Shown here piece after piece: positions 33,401-46,300 of a DNA stretch of 64,000 nt. Origin of the DNA: Verpa conica (Eukaryota; Ascomycota; Pezizomycetes; Pezizales; Morchellaceae); NCBI GenBank assembly GCA_033030425.1, contig JAUFSD010000019.1, forward strand, positions 434,001 to 498,000, in the 5' to 3' direction. The notes under the pieces are model-generated. The model was given only the letters and a program-made list of their open reading frames with translations, was not told the origin of the DNA and did no database searches. A program made the position numbers and the translations under genes. Each line of letters opens with the position of its first letter. The stretch's first letter is position 1.

Positions 33401-33742
33401 TGAAAACGAATGACTTGAAGTTGTTAAATGTAGTGTAATAAAAATAATATCTCCTCGGTGAGAGGGGGACTGGGTAACGGAATTCTTGTCCAAAAAGGAA
33501 AGATTAATATAAAAGCACACCGACACCTTATCTGTCTGAAGTGTGGGTGTGGGTTTAAAAAGGGCAAAATTAGGTGCGATTAAAGGGGAATGATTAAACA
33601 GGGGGGGTTCTTGCACAGCTATAACTTGTGCAGAGTGAACTACTGGATTTGAGAATAGAGAAAGAAACACATTGTTGCTCCCGGCGCAGTTGTGTTGGAT
33701 GATGTTAAGTGAGGGATTATGTTTAGTGGTTGTACTAAACAT
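30473..33742 (-). pseudogene. LINE ORF2: endonuclease, reverse transcriptase, zinc motif; two stops
   Basis: ATG at 33742, one base after the ORF1 stop. The N-terminal apurinic-type endonuclease shows NCAGSNN, QEPP, VVGDFNVHSP and SDHRV. RT shows KPGKDD..SYRII, LDIKGGFDNV, GVPQGSPISPLLF and the catalytic SYVDDFA (where YVDD replaces YADD). The frame is open for 822 codons to a stop at 31274 (FR-stop-ALGCFR), continues to another stop near 31035 (PPK-stop-WNST) and then to the natural end at 30473. The C-terminal C..C...H...C motif (CPRCSSFPETTEHVLLHCP) is the usual ORF2 tail. No RNase H domain is seen. Both stops look like TGG-to-TGA changes, so the copy is probably inactive. Confidence 0.85.
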
Positions 33743-33743
33743 T

Positions 33744-34227
33744 TTAATTGGTGTCGTTCATGGCCACTTCCTCGGTGGCTTCTGAAGAGGGTTGGGCCTC
33801 CTGGGTAGGTCCTTCTCTGAGCTTGTTAATGATGGAAATGCGGTGAGGGCATTTCGAGAAGTTTGCTGTGTGGTTTCCTCCACAGTTGACGCACTTGGAG
33901 GGGGTGGCAACGCAACAGTTGGGTTTGGGGCGGACGTGGCCAGGGCACGTAGTAACGGCGCACTGGTGTTTGTCTCTAGGGTGGCCTAGGGAGCAGATGG
34001 GACAGGTGGGTTCTTTCTGTTTGCACCCTTTGGTTGGGTGTCCGAACTTGTAGCAGTTACGGCAGAGAGTGGCTTTGGAAGCTGACCACATGAGGGAGCA
34101 GTGGCGAGGGCGTGAAAAAAGTCTGATGGTGGTGCCAATAATGGCTGCTTCCTCAGCCGTAACGGTGATGACGACTGTTGAAAACTTTTGGGTGTTGCGA
34201 GTAGTGTCGTCGGCGGTAAGGAAGCGG
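33744..34227 (-). pseudogene. LINE ORF1, C-terminal part with CCHC knuckles (5' truncated)
   Basis: Open from the truncated 5' end to a stop directly before ORF2. Contains three cysteine knuckles of the ORF1 type: CRNCYKFGHPTKGC, CPICSLGHPRDKHQC-like and CVNCGGNHTANFSKC. ORF1 proteins bind the element RNA. The missing N-terminus makes it non-functional. Confidence 0.8.
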
Positions 34228-34244
34228 GTTAGTGTGTTGTGTCT

Positions 34245-35560
34245 ATGTTACGTACTATTATATAGTAGGTATACCTATTGCATTGCTATGTATACTGGTA
34301 CGATTACTTTTATACAGTTGATTCAATATACCTACTAAGAGCAAACAATACAATTAGAATAGAAGCCTAACTTACAATCTTCTAATAGTCTTTATCAATA
34401 GTAGACTCTACGTTCATTCTAAAACTACATCCATCAGCTATACTCTCTATTCCATACCGTCAAAATGAGACTCCCAATATAATCACATAAGAGTTGATAA
34501 TAACCCTAACCCTATCAGAGTCTCTAACAACAATGAATGACGTATATAAAGTAATTACATACATATATTTCAAATGAATAGTCTAAAACCTGTTTTTCAT
34601 GAACGCCAGTATAACATGTGAAGAATAGCGGAGTAACAGCTTAGGACGTGAGTCCTAATGGTATAACTCTACAGGTACGATGCACAGAAAGAAGCGTAAA
34701 GCCAGTGAGTGGGTGGTAGCAACAGAGTAGACTATTACTATAAAGAATAGGCAAGCGAGGATTCTGAGCATGCAATACTAAACAAGATAGCGTAGTGAAT
34801 TGGTGTCTAAGTCTAGAGAATTACTGTCCCAGAAAGAGGGAGAACGGCCCGCTATTTATACAGAAAAGTCCTTTATCCTCCAACCGAGATAACTATGTGA
34901 AAACCAAGGTGGGAACGCCGTTTGACCCTGAAAACCGTAACAAAGTAAAGGTAACCAAAAGAAATGAGTAATACAATGCTTGTAAGCGAAATGGTGTGTT
35001 GAGTAAACATAAATGAGCGCAACAAAATATGACTCATAACAAATGGCGCAATACATGTAAGTAATGAGGTATGCGACCTTTCGATAAACATTAGTAGTTA
35101 TGTAAAAATGTAATAAATGTAAAAATGTATCAAGAAAACAATCAGACCTGTCATCGTAATGAAATGTAGCAAATGGAGATAAAATGTTATACAAACAAGG
35201 AAAAAACAGACTGAGAATCTTGAAAAAATAACATAACATGGAGTTCTTTTTATAGTAGCTATGAGATCATACATTGTAATGAATTGTTGGTGGCGTTGAA
35301 ACTATACCAAATACTGATTGTAATGACGTAGATACTTACACCCAGAGATCGTATACAGCAGACACGATTAGACACAGTTTTATCTATTTTAAGTATATGC
35401 TTTAAGGTTTTTCTCCACTATTAAACTTCCCTGATCTCCCGTCTACTCCTGATCTCTTTACTATCCCACATCAACTTCAATTCTTCTAATCCTCTCAACG
35501 AAACCTCTATTCTCCCTTTTTTCAGTATATCTATCCAATATTGGTAAGTATATTTCCACT
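34245..35560 (+). other. 5' non-coding region of the inner Helitron
   Basis: Together with 30102-30201 this is about 800 bp of AT-rich sequence upstream of the accessory gene, interrupted by a LINE and a solo LTR. It contains no reading frame. A pyrimidine-rich stretch (35410-35525) directly precedes the first ATG and probably contains the promoter or 5' UTR. Confidence 0.5.
34617..35233 (-). repeat. Solo Copia LTR, TSD taaca
   Basis: TGTGAAGAATAGC to AAATAACA, flanked by taaca at 34612-34616 and 35234-35238. Same family as the other Copia LTRs. Confidence 0.95.
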
Positions 35561-36789
35561 ATGCCTATTTATTTCACTTTTATTGGAAGAGTTCTTTCTG
35601 TTACTGGTGTTGGTGGATTCAAAGCTGCTAAAGTATCCCACGAGGATGGTGAGGGTATTATTCATGAGGTGGCAATCAAGTACTTTCAGAGCTCTGAGAA
35701 TGCTCTGTATCCTGATCGTGTGTATTTGTTCAATGGAACAGTCATTTTCACTGCTGGAAAGGCTCCTGTGGTAAGCACATACAAATCCAGCTTTCCATTT
35801 CTCTCTAAATTGCTTTTGAAGTTAATATCTATTTAGTATTCACTCATCCGTAATACTGAGCTCTTTCATAATACTTCTATTGATAAATCTATTGCCAACG
35901 ATGCCTACTGCACCTCCACTGTTACTATGCTTTCTGATTTGGTCAAAATGCCCGATACAAGTCTCTCCCACTTTCAAGGCCAGATGTATCAGTATAATAG
36001 TGAGGCTAGAGAGGACGTTGTTGTAAGTATAAGCCAGAATTAAGTAAAATAAAGGAAATACTAACTAGTATAGTGTACGGTTACCTTTCTTATAGATACC
36101 AAAGTTCCATTATTTGCCAAATTAGTCACCTATCTGCAGTCGGGAAAAACATTAGATATAGCTTTCAAGTATATCTATGAAACTGATATTGATCGTGGTA
36201 TGTAAACCCTCTAAGTTGATACCCGTCAGTACTAATACTTTATATGTTGAATACAGCTTATGCTTTTTCTTTGGCTATCAGCTTCTCACGGGATTTGGTT
36301 CCTAAGGAAGACAAGGCTTCTATATTTCAAACTCCCAAATCAAAACGCAAAGTACTGCTGGGTCCACTTACAGCATCTACCAGCCCAATCAAAACTATCA
36401 AGCCAGATCCTGATAGTAGTATGACCTCACCCTTTTCTTCTCCGAACAGTATAAAGCCTAGCAGAAATCTGTTCAGCAGCTTCCGTAAGGTTATCCAACT
36501 CTCTGAAATATTTAAAGCAATAATTAACGTATACATACAATCTATAGAGAAGAAACAACCAGTTTCCAATTCTAACGGAGATAGTGGTGGTATAGAAACA
36601 CCATCTACTCCTGCCAACAGCCTCATTATACCAGCTACAGAGGCTTCTAGTAGCAACGATCATGGATTTGAGGAGATTGATATGTTGGAGACTTCCGAGG
36701 ATGATGAGGATGAGTTGGGATTAGCAGGCTCTGCTTCAAAAAAAAAGTTTCATAATACAAAGAAGGCAAAAGGAAAGGGCAAGGCTTGA
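35561..36789 (+). CDS. Helitron accessory protein, possible OB-fold/ssDNA-binding, about 4 exons
   Basis: Exon 1 35561-35770, exon 2 35837-36022, exon 3 about 36095-36198 (ending ..TDIDR), exon 4 from about 36258 to the stop at 36789. Introns 1 and 3 are clean (GTAAGC..TTTAG; GTATGT..ACAG). The junction of exons 2 and 3 is off by one base with the obvious sites (GTAAGT..TATAG), so a frameshift or another splice site exists there. The first exon (GRVLSVTGV.. then HEVAIKYFQ.. then RVYLFNGTVIF) has the alternating strand pattern of an OB fold; the C-terminus is Ser/Pro-rich, then acidic (EDDEDELG), then Lys-rich (KKAKGKGKA, likely nuclear signal). RPA-like ssDNA-binding proteins are known on some plant and animal Helitrons. 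The OB-fold call is inference; no homologue was recognised. Confidence 0.5.
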
Positions 36790-36911
36790 AGATAGGAACA
36801 GACATTGTATTTAGTTTTATATTTTGGGGTTTCTTTTTACTTTCCGGTGGAAATTATTGGTATTCGTTGATAGCTAATCAGGGGAATGTTTTGTGGTATT
36901 CAGGGTTAATA

Positions 36912-39900
36912 ATGACTTATCGATTCCGTTCCTATATTCCATAGTCAGATGCAAATCATATAAACAGAAACAGATCCAGTGCAAACGGCAACATACAAAA
37001 CCATCACCTTATTCCAGTTGACTCTAATATTGAAACTGAAGACACCAGAGCTTTATTCACCACCTATTCCTTTATTCAGCATAACAATCAGAGCTCCCGA
37101 CGAACAGTACAACCAAACCCATCACAGTTAGCTCCAGCAAAAGTAAATCATCCCTCTTTACCGTCTTCTATTCCACCTCAATCAGCTCCTCAGAATGCTG
37201 TATATTCTCCTAGCCCAGCTTTTAAAAAAGTTCTTCAACTTTTTAGATCAACATACGATAAAGCTTTTCCTAGTACACCATGCTCTTTCTGTTCAATCCT
37301 ACTGCTTCCACGTCATATACACTGGATCACTAAGAACGCCAGTCAATTGTACTCATTGACTGAAGTCTTTGGTGTTCCTACTACAGAGAGGTTAAAAGGT
37401 AACAGCATTCAGATTGCTGTTTGTGTTCATTGCAAAACTAAGCCTAAAGAACCTCTATCAGCTGGTCCATGGCCTGAAGTATTATTAGTATTGGCTCAAC
37501 GGTCTCGTGTCTTTCTTAGTCCAATTTCTCTACAAACGAACTTAGGTAGAACCGTCAGTCATTCAGAGCATATAAACCCATATTCAACCTACAGAACAGT
37601 AACAGGTAATTCTTTTACTTACTATTCTTCTGTAAACCTCACTAATAGTATATTGCAGGCAAAATGAGCTTGTCTAAAAATCCTCGTGCTATTGCACTTT
37701 TTAGTGGCTGTATTGGAGCTTTTCTAGAGAGCTCTAGAAATTTGTTTGACGGAGGACATGATACTCACCAGCTTGAGCTTTGCCGCAATTGGCTTCTCCA
37801 AAACAATCCATTGTTTCTCCGTTATGATGTCAGAACTGAACTTCAATTCCATTCTCTCCCAACGGCATCACTCTCTTCTCTAAATAGTCAAGAAGAATCA
37901 AGACCATTGAACCGTCCAGATATTGTTCTAAATCCTTTCAACTACCCACCAAACACAGCAAATGAAGACCACCGTAACTTCCGTTTACCTGTTGGCTCTC
38001 TTCCAAATCAGTCATCTCCTAATAATCCTATTGGACTATCCCGTTCAGATCCTGCAATAGAACCCCTGCTGTTTCCTGTATTGTATCCTTGGGGTCATGG
38101 TCAGTGGACTCTACCAGCAAAAGAAGACAGAATACCTTACCACAACACCCGTCTTGCTGATGCAAAGCTGAAGCTTAACTCAGTCGTTTCCCACTTCCGT
38201 GATGATTACTATTGGCCAGCCTGGACATATATGGAGATTGAAGCCTCTCGTATCTTTCAGAACAATATCCGCTTGACTAAAGGTCAAGCTCAACGCTCAA
38301 CTGATCAACGTTATACTGTAACCCAACTTCTACAGCCAAGTCAGTATGGTCCATGGTCAATAGTCAACGAAGAATTGACAACAGCTGTTCCCAAGTTTAT
38401 ACGTACAGGTGATTCTTTCTTTATTAATGCAGAAGCCAAAGTCCGCTGCATGCTTCAGACTTTCGGAATCCCTACCCTGTTTGTTACCACAACCTTTTCA
38501 GAACGTTGGCCTCAATATCAACAGATTCTTTTCCAGTCGGGCAATCAAGATACTCTTCCCTCAAACCGTCCATGGGATGCTGTTCAGTACTATTATGAGA
38601 GATGGCACTGGATAAAGACAGCATACTTTAGAGACCATAAGGTTTCTGGTTTTGGTCAGTTGCAGGAGTTGGTGGAGCGCCATGAATTCCAGTTAAGAGG
38701 TGCAATCCATACTCACTCACTTTTATGGACGGAGAGGACTCAACAGGAGCTGATTGAAATCAATTTCATCCGTGCTGATATTCCTGATGCTATACTGGAA
38801 CCTGAGCTATTTAAGCTGGTACTCGATCACCAGATCCACCGTTGTGATATTAGACTTTGTGGCAGAGATGTCACAATGGCTGGTCCTTGCCGTAAAGGCT
38901 TTCCTGCAGAACTCTCTTCAGTAACCTATCAAAAACATGGAGAAGTTAGATATACCTACCGCAGATTGACAGAAGCAGACCGTTATGTTGTTCCTTATTC
39001 ACCCCAGCTATTGCTCCTCTGGCAAGCTCATTGCAACGTACAATACTGCACTTCAGGTGGTTTAGCAAAGTACATTTCAAAGTATGTCACCAAAGCTGAA
39101 CCTAAATCACTTGTCAATATCCAAAGCAACAATCATACTTTGTCTCATTTGCTGTCACGTAGAATGGGTTCCATGGAATGCATGGTTTTGCTTCTTAGTT
39201 TTCCTATCTTTCAAATGTCAAGCGGTTGCATCTATCTTCCAACGTCCACTCCAACAGAACGCATTTCAGTAGTCAAACCTGCTTGGCTATTAGAACAAGA
39301 AGAAGACGGAGACTCACCTTACTATCCCGATGCTATTGACAAGTACTTTGCAAGACCTTCTTGCTATCCTTTTGAAGCATTAACCTACTTCAAATACCAT
39401 TCTTGCTACAAAATTGAACGTCATCAACGCAGAAGCAAAACTAAATTCTGGAAGGATAATACCGGTAGCTTTGTTTATGCCCGTCAAAAAGTTACCCTCC
39501 CCTACAACTACTAATTTCTGGTCTAATACTAATACTTTTACAGCCAATATTGATCAGAACTGCTTATCGAAGACTTGCAGATGGAGAATCTTTTTTCTTT
39601 TGCAAGCTTCTTGAGATTGATTCATGGAGATCAGATGACGGGATTGCTGGATATGGTCAATACGATTCCTATAAAGAGCATCTATTAGACAAACATCCTA
39701 GACTTTATCAACATCTCCTTTCAACGTACAAGCAAGAAGTTCAACAAACACAGCTTCACCTGTCAGATATATATTTAGAGCTTATCGACACTATAACAGC
39801 AGCAACAAACCAGTCAGTTAAAACTATTATCAATAACCAGCTTTTAGAGTTGCAACATTTACCTCCTCCCGCTCTCAATCAAGCCATTGTTTTTGATCTC

Positions 39901-41254
39901 CAGCCTGAACAGTACCAAGCCTACAGCAGAATTACCCAAGCTATTGCTGGAACCCGCCCTATAAACCCAAGTGTTAAGCTTTTTATCACTGGTCCTGCTG
40001 GTACAGGGAAATCATACCTGTTGCGTGCTCTCCAACAATGGTTTACAACTCAACACCTTCCATATCTTCTGCTTGCACCTACAGGTATTGCTGCAAACAA
40101 TATCAACGGTCAAACAATTCATTCTGCACTGCATATAGGTGGGTCTGACGGTGGTGGCTTCAAGTCAAGTGCTTTCCAGTCACCCGAAAAAACTCAGTCT
40201 TTGCAGAAAATTAGAGTTATTGTCATTGATGAAATTTCAATGGTAAACACAGACCTTTTTGAGTTTGTATCCTCTTTATTTGCCCGTCTTCATAACAATA
40301 TTAAACCTTTTGGCAATATCCATGTTATCTGTCTAGGCGACCTCTTGCAGCTTCCACCAGTTACGGGTCTAAAAATCTTTCACTCCAGTCTCTGGAAACT
40401 CTTTAGCCCTCTGTTCCTGAAAACCTCTATCCGTCAGAATGAAGACTTGGCTTTTTTTCAGCTTCTAAATGATCTCCGTTTTGGTTATATTAGTCCTCAT
40501 AGTCAACAACTTATTAATCACAAAATCCAAACCTTTCAGACACGGGATCAAACCTACCTTACAACGCACCTAGTATCACTCCGTCAAACTGCTACAAGTA
40601 TCAACAGTCTTTTACTTGATTCTTTACCAGACAGTCAGAAGCACATACAATATGCAATTGACCGTGAAGAAGGTAGACAGCTGGAAGGAAGTCAAAATTC
40701 TCGTACCTTCAAAATGGGTACTAACTACCCTGCTGAAGTGGTTTGTACACCGGGGGCTAAAGTCATGTTTCTGAACAACATGATGATAGCTTTAGGAATA
40801 TCAAATGGTACTTGTGGTATAATCGTGGAGTTGAAAGATAATGGGTTGCCAACAGTAGCATTTCCTACTATAGAAGGCATACGTGTAAGTACTTTAAATC
40901 AATTTTTAAAAGTTTTAATATCTTTTAGACTGATTGATACGCGGATTTTAGACGGTAGAAGTACAGCTGCACACAATTTATTTCCACCACAATGGCATTG
41001 CATATTCACGCACTCAGCTACCAATTCAGAATGCCTTTGCACTCACCATTCATAAAACCCAAGGCTTGTCATTGAATAGAATCTGTTTGACATTAGATGC
41101 TACAGTTTTTAGCGTTGGTCAAGCTTATACAGCAATTAGTAGGGCCAAGCGGTGGAAAGATATAGCTATTAGCTCCTTTAACCCAGTTGCTATTAAAGCT
41201 GACCAAGAAGCTATTCAAGAGTATAAGCGTCTTGAAGCATTGGTAGCAACATAA
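36912..41254 (+). CDS. Helitron RepHel: HUH nuclease plus PIF1-like helicase, 4 exons
   Basis: Exons 36912-37605, 37659-39490, 39544-40884 and 40952-41254 (introns 53, 53 and 67 nt), 1389 aa. The last two introns recur at the same places in the other copy, which supports them. The N-terminus has zinc-finger-like Cys pairs (CSFC, CVHC). The Rep nuclease domain shows the two-His motif HTH (His582, His584) and the two-tyrosine motif YISKYVTK (Tyr703, Tyr707) that nick and join DNA in rolling-circle transposition. The helicase follows: Walker A GPAGTGKS (from residue 992), VIVIDEISM, GDLLQLPP and the final KTQGLSLNR..AYTAISRAKR motif. One in-frame TAG at 36942 follows MTYRFRSYIP; it is either a nonsense mutation (CAG to TAG) or the start lies elsewhere, for example an exon beginning after this TAG. 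Otherwise intact. Confidence 0.85.
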
Positions 41255-41284
41255 CTATCAAATCCATCATCTTTACTGTAGCGA

Positions 41285-42000
41285 GAGTAGTGAAAGCGGC
41301 AGTAGTAGTAATGGTAGTAGCTATAGTAGCATTGATAGCAGTAGTAGCTATAATAGCGGTTGTGGCTATAATAGTGGTTGTAGCTATGCTAGTCAAGGGT
41401 GTTACTTTAGTAGTGGTAGCTGTGTTGGCAGGAATAACTGTATTGGCGACTATAGCTGTTTTGGCGGGGATAGCTATATTAGCAGATAAGTAGCTAAGTT
41501 GGTGGAGGTAGTTATTTGGGTAAAGAAAGCTTTATTAGCGGAGGTAGCTGTATTGGCAGAAGTAACTGTATAGGCAAAGAGATGATTGTGTTGGTGGATG
41601 TAGCTGTGTCGGCGGAGTGGAAGTAACTGTATCGGCGGAGGTATCTGTGTTGGCAGAGGTAGCTGTGTTCGTGGACGTAGCTGTGTCGGCGGAGGTGGAA
41701 GTAGCTGAGTTGGCGGAGGTAGCTGTGTTGGCAGAGGTAGCTGTGTTGGCGGAGGTAGCTGTGTTGGCGGAGGTAGCTGTGTCGGCGGAAGTGGAAGTAA
41801 CTGTATCGGCAGAGGTAGCTGTGTTGGTGGACGTAGCTGTGTCGGCGGAGGTGGAAGTAGCTGAGTTGGCAGAGGTAGCTGTGTTGGTGGACGTAGCTGT
41901 GTTGGCGGAGGTAGAAGTAGCTGTGTTAGTGGAGGTGGAAGTAGCTGTGTTGGCGGAGGTAACTGTGTTGGCAGAGGTAGCTGTACTAGTAGTATTATAT
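41285..42000 (+). repeat. 18-bp minisatellite between RepHel and the dioxygenase gene
   Basis: About 20 imperfect copies of gtagctgtgttggcggag (clear from 41600 to 41990), with more diverged GTAGTAGCTATAGTAGC-type triplets before it (41290-41470). Because the unit is 18 bp, both strands stay open over long stretches, but the peptides (EVAVLAEVAVL) are repeat products. It lies where the two convergent transcripts end. Confidence 0.9.
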
Positions 42001-42687
42001 TAGTGACAAAAGTTAATCGGAGTATAAACATCTCAAGGAATTGTTGTCTTTATAACTATTGTATCTATCATATGTTAGCCGTATCACTTTAATTTAGACA
42101 TGAGCCTGTTACCTGTCATTTCTCTTTTCTTACATAGCTGACTTTAGTACAAATAAAAGAAAATATAATAGTTATCTTCTACCTTACAATGTGTTTCTAT
42201 CAATTTGAATCCTCTCTTCTTTCTAGTACCGTCTCCTAAAACCCTAATAAGAAATACAAAGTAATTAACCAAGACATTTTCCTTTCACCTGATCCGAACC
42301 CTTTTGCCTTTCTCTTTTATCTTCCCTCAATCTCTTTCTCACCACCTGATGCTCTTTCCTACTCTGTTTTAAATCTTTCTCTCTCCTTTTTTTCTTCTCC
42401 TTCTTTCCCCTTCTCGGTATACCAGCTCTAGCATTAGCTTTATCCAAAACATCAAAAGTACTCTTATGCGCAAACAGGTCAATACTATTCCTAACTCCAG
42501 AAGTAATTTCAGTCACCTTATGAGCAATAATAGCACCCATAAACATAAAGCCTTCACCAATTGATACCTGAACTCTCATTTTTAGCTGCCAAAGAATCAA
42601 ATCCCCACCTGTAAAGCCATTACCATACGGTGCAACTGCATTATAGCTGCTAGGTAGATCCATCCAGTCTTGATGTGAAGCTGAAAC

Positions 42688-43304
42688 TGTGGAAAATAGC
42701 GGAGTAACAGCTTAGGACGTGAGTCCTAATGGTATAACTCTACAGGTACGATGCACAGAAAGAAGCGTAAAGCCAGTGAATGGGTGGTAGCAACAGAGTA
42801 GACTATTACTATAAAGAACAGGCAAGCGAGGATTCTGAGCATGTAATACCAAACAAGATAGCGTAGTAGATTTGTGTCTATGTCTAGAGAATTACTATCC
42901 CAAAAAGAGGGAGAACGGCCCGCTATTTATACAGAAAAGTCCTTTATCCTCCAACCTAGATAACTATGTAAAAACCGAGGTGGGAACGCCGTTTGACCCT
43001 GAAAACCGTAACAAAGTAAAGGTAACCAAAAGAAATGAGTAATACAATGCTTGTAAGCGAAGTGGTGTGTTGAGTAAACATAAATGAGCGCAACAAAATA
43101 TGACTCATAACAAATGGCGCAATACATGTGAGTAATAAGGTATGCGACCTTTCGATAAACATTAGTAGTTATGTAAAAATGTAATAAATGTAAAAATGTA
43201 TCAAGAAAGCAATCAATACTGTCGTCGTAATAAAATGTAGCAAATGGAGATAAAATGTTATACAATCAAGGAAAGACAGACTGAGAATCTCGAAAAAAAT
43301 AACA
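42688..43304 (-). repeat. 3' LTR of the Copia element
   Basis: 617 bp, appears identical by eye to 47895-48511. Contains, on its sense strand, a TATAAATA box near 42932-42939 followed by gcgggccgttctccctc, and a 112-codon open frame in U3 (43265-42927) with no known domain. Confidence 0.95.
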
Positions 43305-43311
43305 CCCCTTC

Positions 43312-46300
43312 TCACTTTGTAGTCTCGTTAAAGATGTAACTACATAAGTGGTCGTGTGTCTGTCGTGGTAAACCCTTGGTGCAAATGTCTGCAAAGTTAT
43401 CCGCAGAGGCAACGTGTAATAGATTGATCGTTCCATCTTCGACGAGTTCTCGGACGAAGTGATAGGAGATGTCTATGTGTTTGGATCTATCGTTTAGCTT
43501 AGGATTCCGAGCGATATCGTCAGCGGAGTTGCTATCACAGAGAAGAGCATGAGGAATCTGGGTTTTTAACAACTCGTTAATAGCACGAGTCAACCATAGG
43601 TAGTGTTTTGCCGTCATAGCCAGTGCCATGTATTCAGCCTCACAGGTAGAGGTGGCAACTGATTTTTGCTTTCGGGAACACCAGGATATAGTTGATTGGC
43701 CGAGTTGGAATAGGTAACCAGAGAAGCTTCTTCTTGTATCGAGACAGTTTCCGTGAGATGCATCAGTGAAAGCCGATAGAGGTAAAGAGGTGCCGGTAGG
43801 GTAGAGTAGCTTCCGGTTCTTTGTGCCTTTGAGGTAGCGGAGTACACGCTTTGCAGCGTTGAGATGTACTTTTGTTGGGTCCGAACAGAATTGAGATAGG
43901 TGAGTTATTGTGTAGGCAAGGTCGGGTCTAGTCGCAGTGACGAGATACATAAGAGAGCCTATTATCTGTCTGTACTCAGTTGCATTGACCCGTTCGTCAT
44001 TATCACAAGCCTTCATCAGACGATGGTTAGGGTCGATGGGCGTGGTGACTGGGTTGCAATCTGACATTGAGAAGCGTGATAGGATCTTATCGATAAATGC
44101 AGTTTGCGATAGGGATATTCCGTCCTTGTTGTACTCGATTTGGATGCCGAGGAGATAGTTTAGAGAGCCCATGTCATTGACTTTGAATTCCGACTTCATA
44201 AGTTGTACGGACTGCTCGACTAGATCGTTATCGGGTCCAAAGAGAGTGATGTCGTCCACATAGATGGCCAGGAATATTTCACCAGAGCTGTGGGTTAGAA
44301 CACATGGATCAAAGGCAGAGGAAGAGAACCCGTAAGGTTGGAGGTAGGTAACCAGCCTGCCGTACCATTCCCTTGGGGATTGCTTCAAACCATAAATACA
44401 CCGTTTTAGTCTTGCAACTTTGTTGTCTGACCTGCTGCCTTCAGGTAGTTGCATATAGATCTCCTTGTTCAAAATTCCGTAAAGAAACGCCGTTTTAACA
44501 TCCAGTTGACGAACTTGCCAGCCTTTTATGGCGGTGATGGCAAGTAGGAGCCGTAGGGAGTCGAAGCGAACAACGGGGGAGAAGACTTCGTCGTAGTCAA
44601 GGCCATGTTCTTGTGAAAACCCTTTTGCGACTAGTCTAGCCTTGTATCGTTCAACTTGTCCGTTGGCATCACCTTTTATCTTAAATACCCACTTAGAGTC
44701 CACGATGTTTCGTTGTGGTGGTTTATCAACCACGTCCCATACTTCATTCTCTTTAAGTGAATCAAGTTCTTCGTTCATGGCCAGAGTCCATTTATCCGAG
44801 TCCGCTGAGTTAACTGCTTGTCGGTAGGTCTTAGGTTCATTGACTTCGAGAACTGACACCAGAATGGTATCTTCCGATGGTGTGTCTTCAATCATGAGAG
44901 GTTCAGCGTCAGGTAGAGTGGACCCATGTTCCGAAGATGCAGGAGGAGGAGTAGGTACTCGAGGTACTATCCACCATTCTCTTGGAGGGTGTATCTCTCT
45001 GCCGTAGCGTGTTCTAGGTGCTTGAAATGAAGAATGGAAGGAAGGTAGGGATTCATCGAGGGGTAACTGTGGATGGTGTGATACTTCTGACATAGGATCT
45101 GACTGTGCCGCTTGTGAAAGTCGAAGTGAGCCGACTAACGAGTCAAGGTCCATTGCAGAGGGTGTAGGTGAAGGTGGAATGTTATTCGGATTGACGTATA
45201 GATCATCATTGTTGGAAGATTGAATTGAAGGAGTTGGGTTTTGAAATTCCCAAAATTGAGGTCCTAGGAAGCCATCACGTTTTCCGTTTTCGTACGCTTG
45301 CTGAAAGAGGGTAGTGACCTTAGGATGCCCTTGATGAAACCAGGTGTTTGCAGCTTCAGGGTTGCGATCCATCCAGTTGAACCACATCTCGTCAGTTGGA
45401 AACCCTTCAGTCTCTGTGTAGGAGATAGATGTGTTGGGTGATTTCCGTACAACGTGTTTGATGGGGGTTTTGCTCGTTAACTGAGCCCCTTCTGGCTTCA
45501 GAGGTGGGAAGAAGACATCGCCTGTTATGACTGACTTCTTTTCCTCCGGTAGGAACACTCGATAGTGATGGTTGACATTGGTGTATCCGGTAAAGATGCC
45601 TCTAGTTGCCCTAGGAGAGAGTTTGCTGCCAGCTGAGCGTTTATTCTCAGGTATGTGCACATAGCATTCTCTACCAAAGGGTTGGAGGTGATGAATCGTT
45701 GGTTTTATATCGTGGAAGCACTCATAGGGTGTCTGATTCTTGACACTTGAGTGTGGTTGACGGTTTTTGATGTAAATGAAGGTGGCGACAGCATCGGCCC
45801 ATAATCGTTTGTCTCCAAGAGGAAGTATCATGGCTCTCACAGCTTCACCAATGGTTCTGTTCAGTCGTTCAGCAACACCATTTGACTCGGGGGAGTATGG
45901 TGGTGTTAGTTCGTGCACGATCCCTTTGTTTGCAAAGAAGGTCAACAGGGTGTTGTTGACATACTCTCCTCCATTGTCAGTCCTAAACCTTTTGACAGGG
46001 AGACTGTACTGAAGTTCAACTTCCTTGACGAAATCTTCAATAGCTTTCGCCGTATCTGACTTCTTCTTTAGGAACCGAACCCAGGAGACTCTGGTCTTGT
46101 CATCGATAAAGGTGATGTAATAAAGGGAGTTTCCGTAGCTAGGTACTGGGAAGGGGCCACATAGGTCGGAATGTACTAGTTCCAACTTCTGGGTAGCTCG
46201 TGTATTGGAAGATTTTGGTTTGCTGTGTGTAGACTTCGAGAGTGAACATTGGGGGCAGTGAAAGTTTGTTGGTGCCTGAGGTATGACTGAGGCGTCGCTG

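Larger units (their letters stand above)
30218..34228 (-). mobile_element. 5'-truncated LINE (Tad/I-like) with 16-bp TSD
   Basis: The TSD ttagtgtgttgtgtct is present at 30202-30217 and 34229-34244. On the minus strand the element ends in a poly(A) tail (poly T at 30218-30235). It is 4.0 kb, with the start of ORF1 missing: the reading frame is open right up to the 5' junction at 34228. It inserted in the 5' non-coding part of the inner Helitron. Confidence 0.95.

Noticed and set aside
41474..42031. 185- and 128-codon frames (EVAVLAEV-type and PTQLPPPTQL-type) as genes
   Set aside because: They are the two strands of an 18-bp minisatellite; the unit length keeps frames open by arithmetic.
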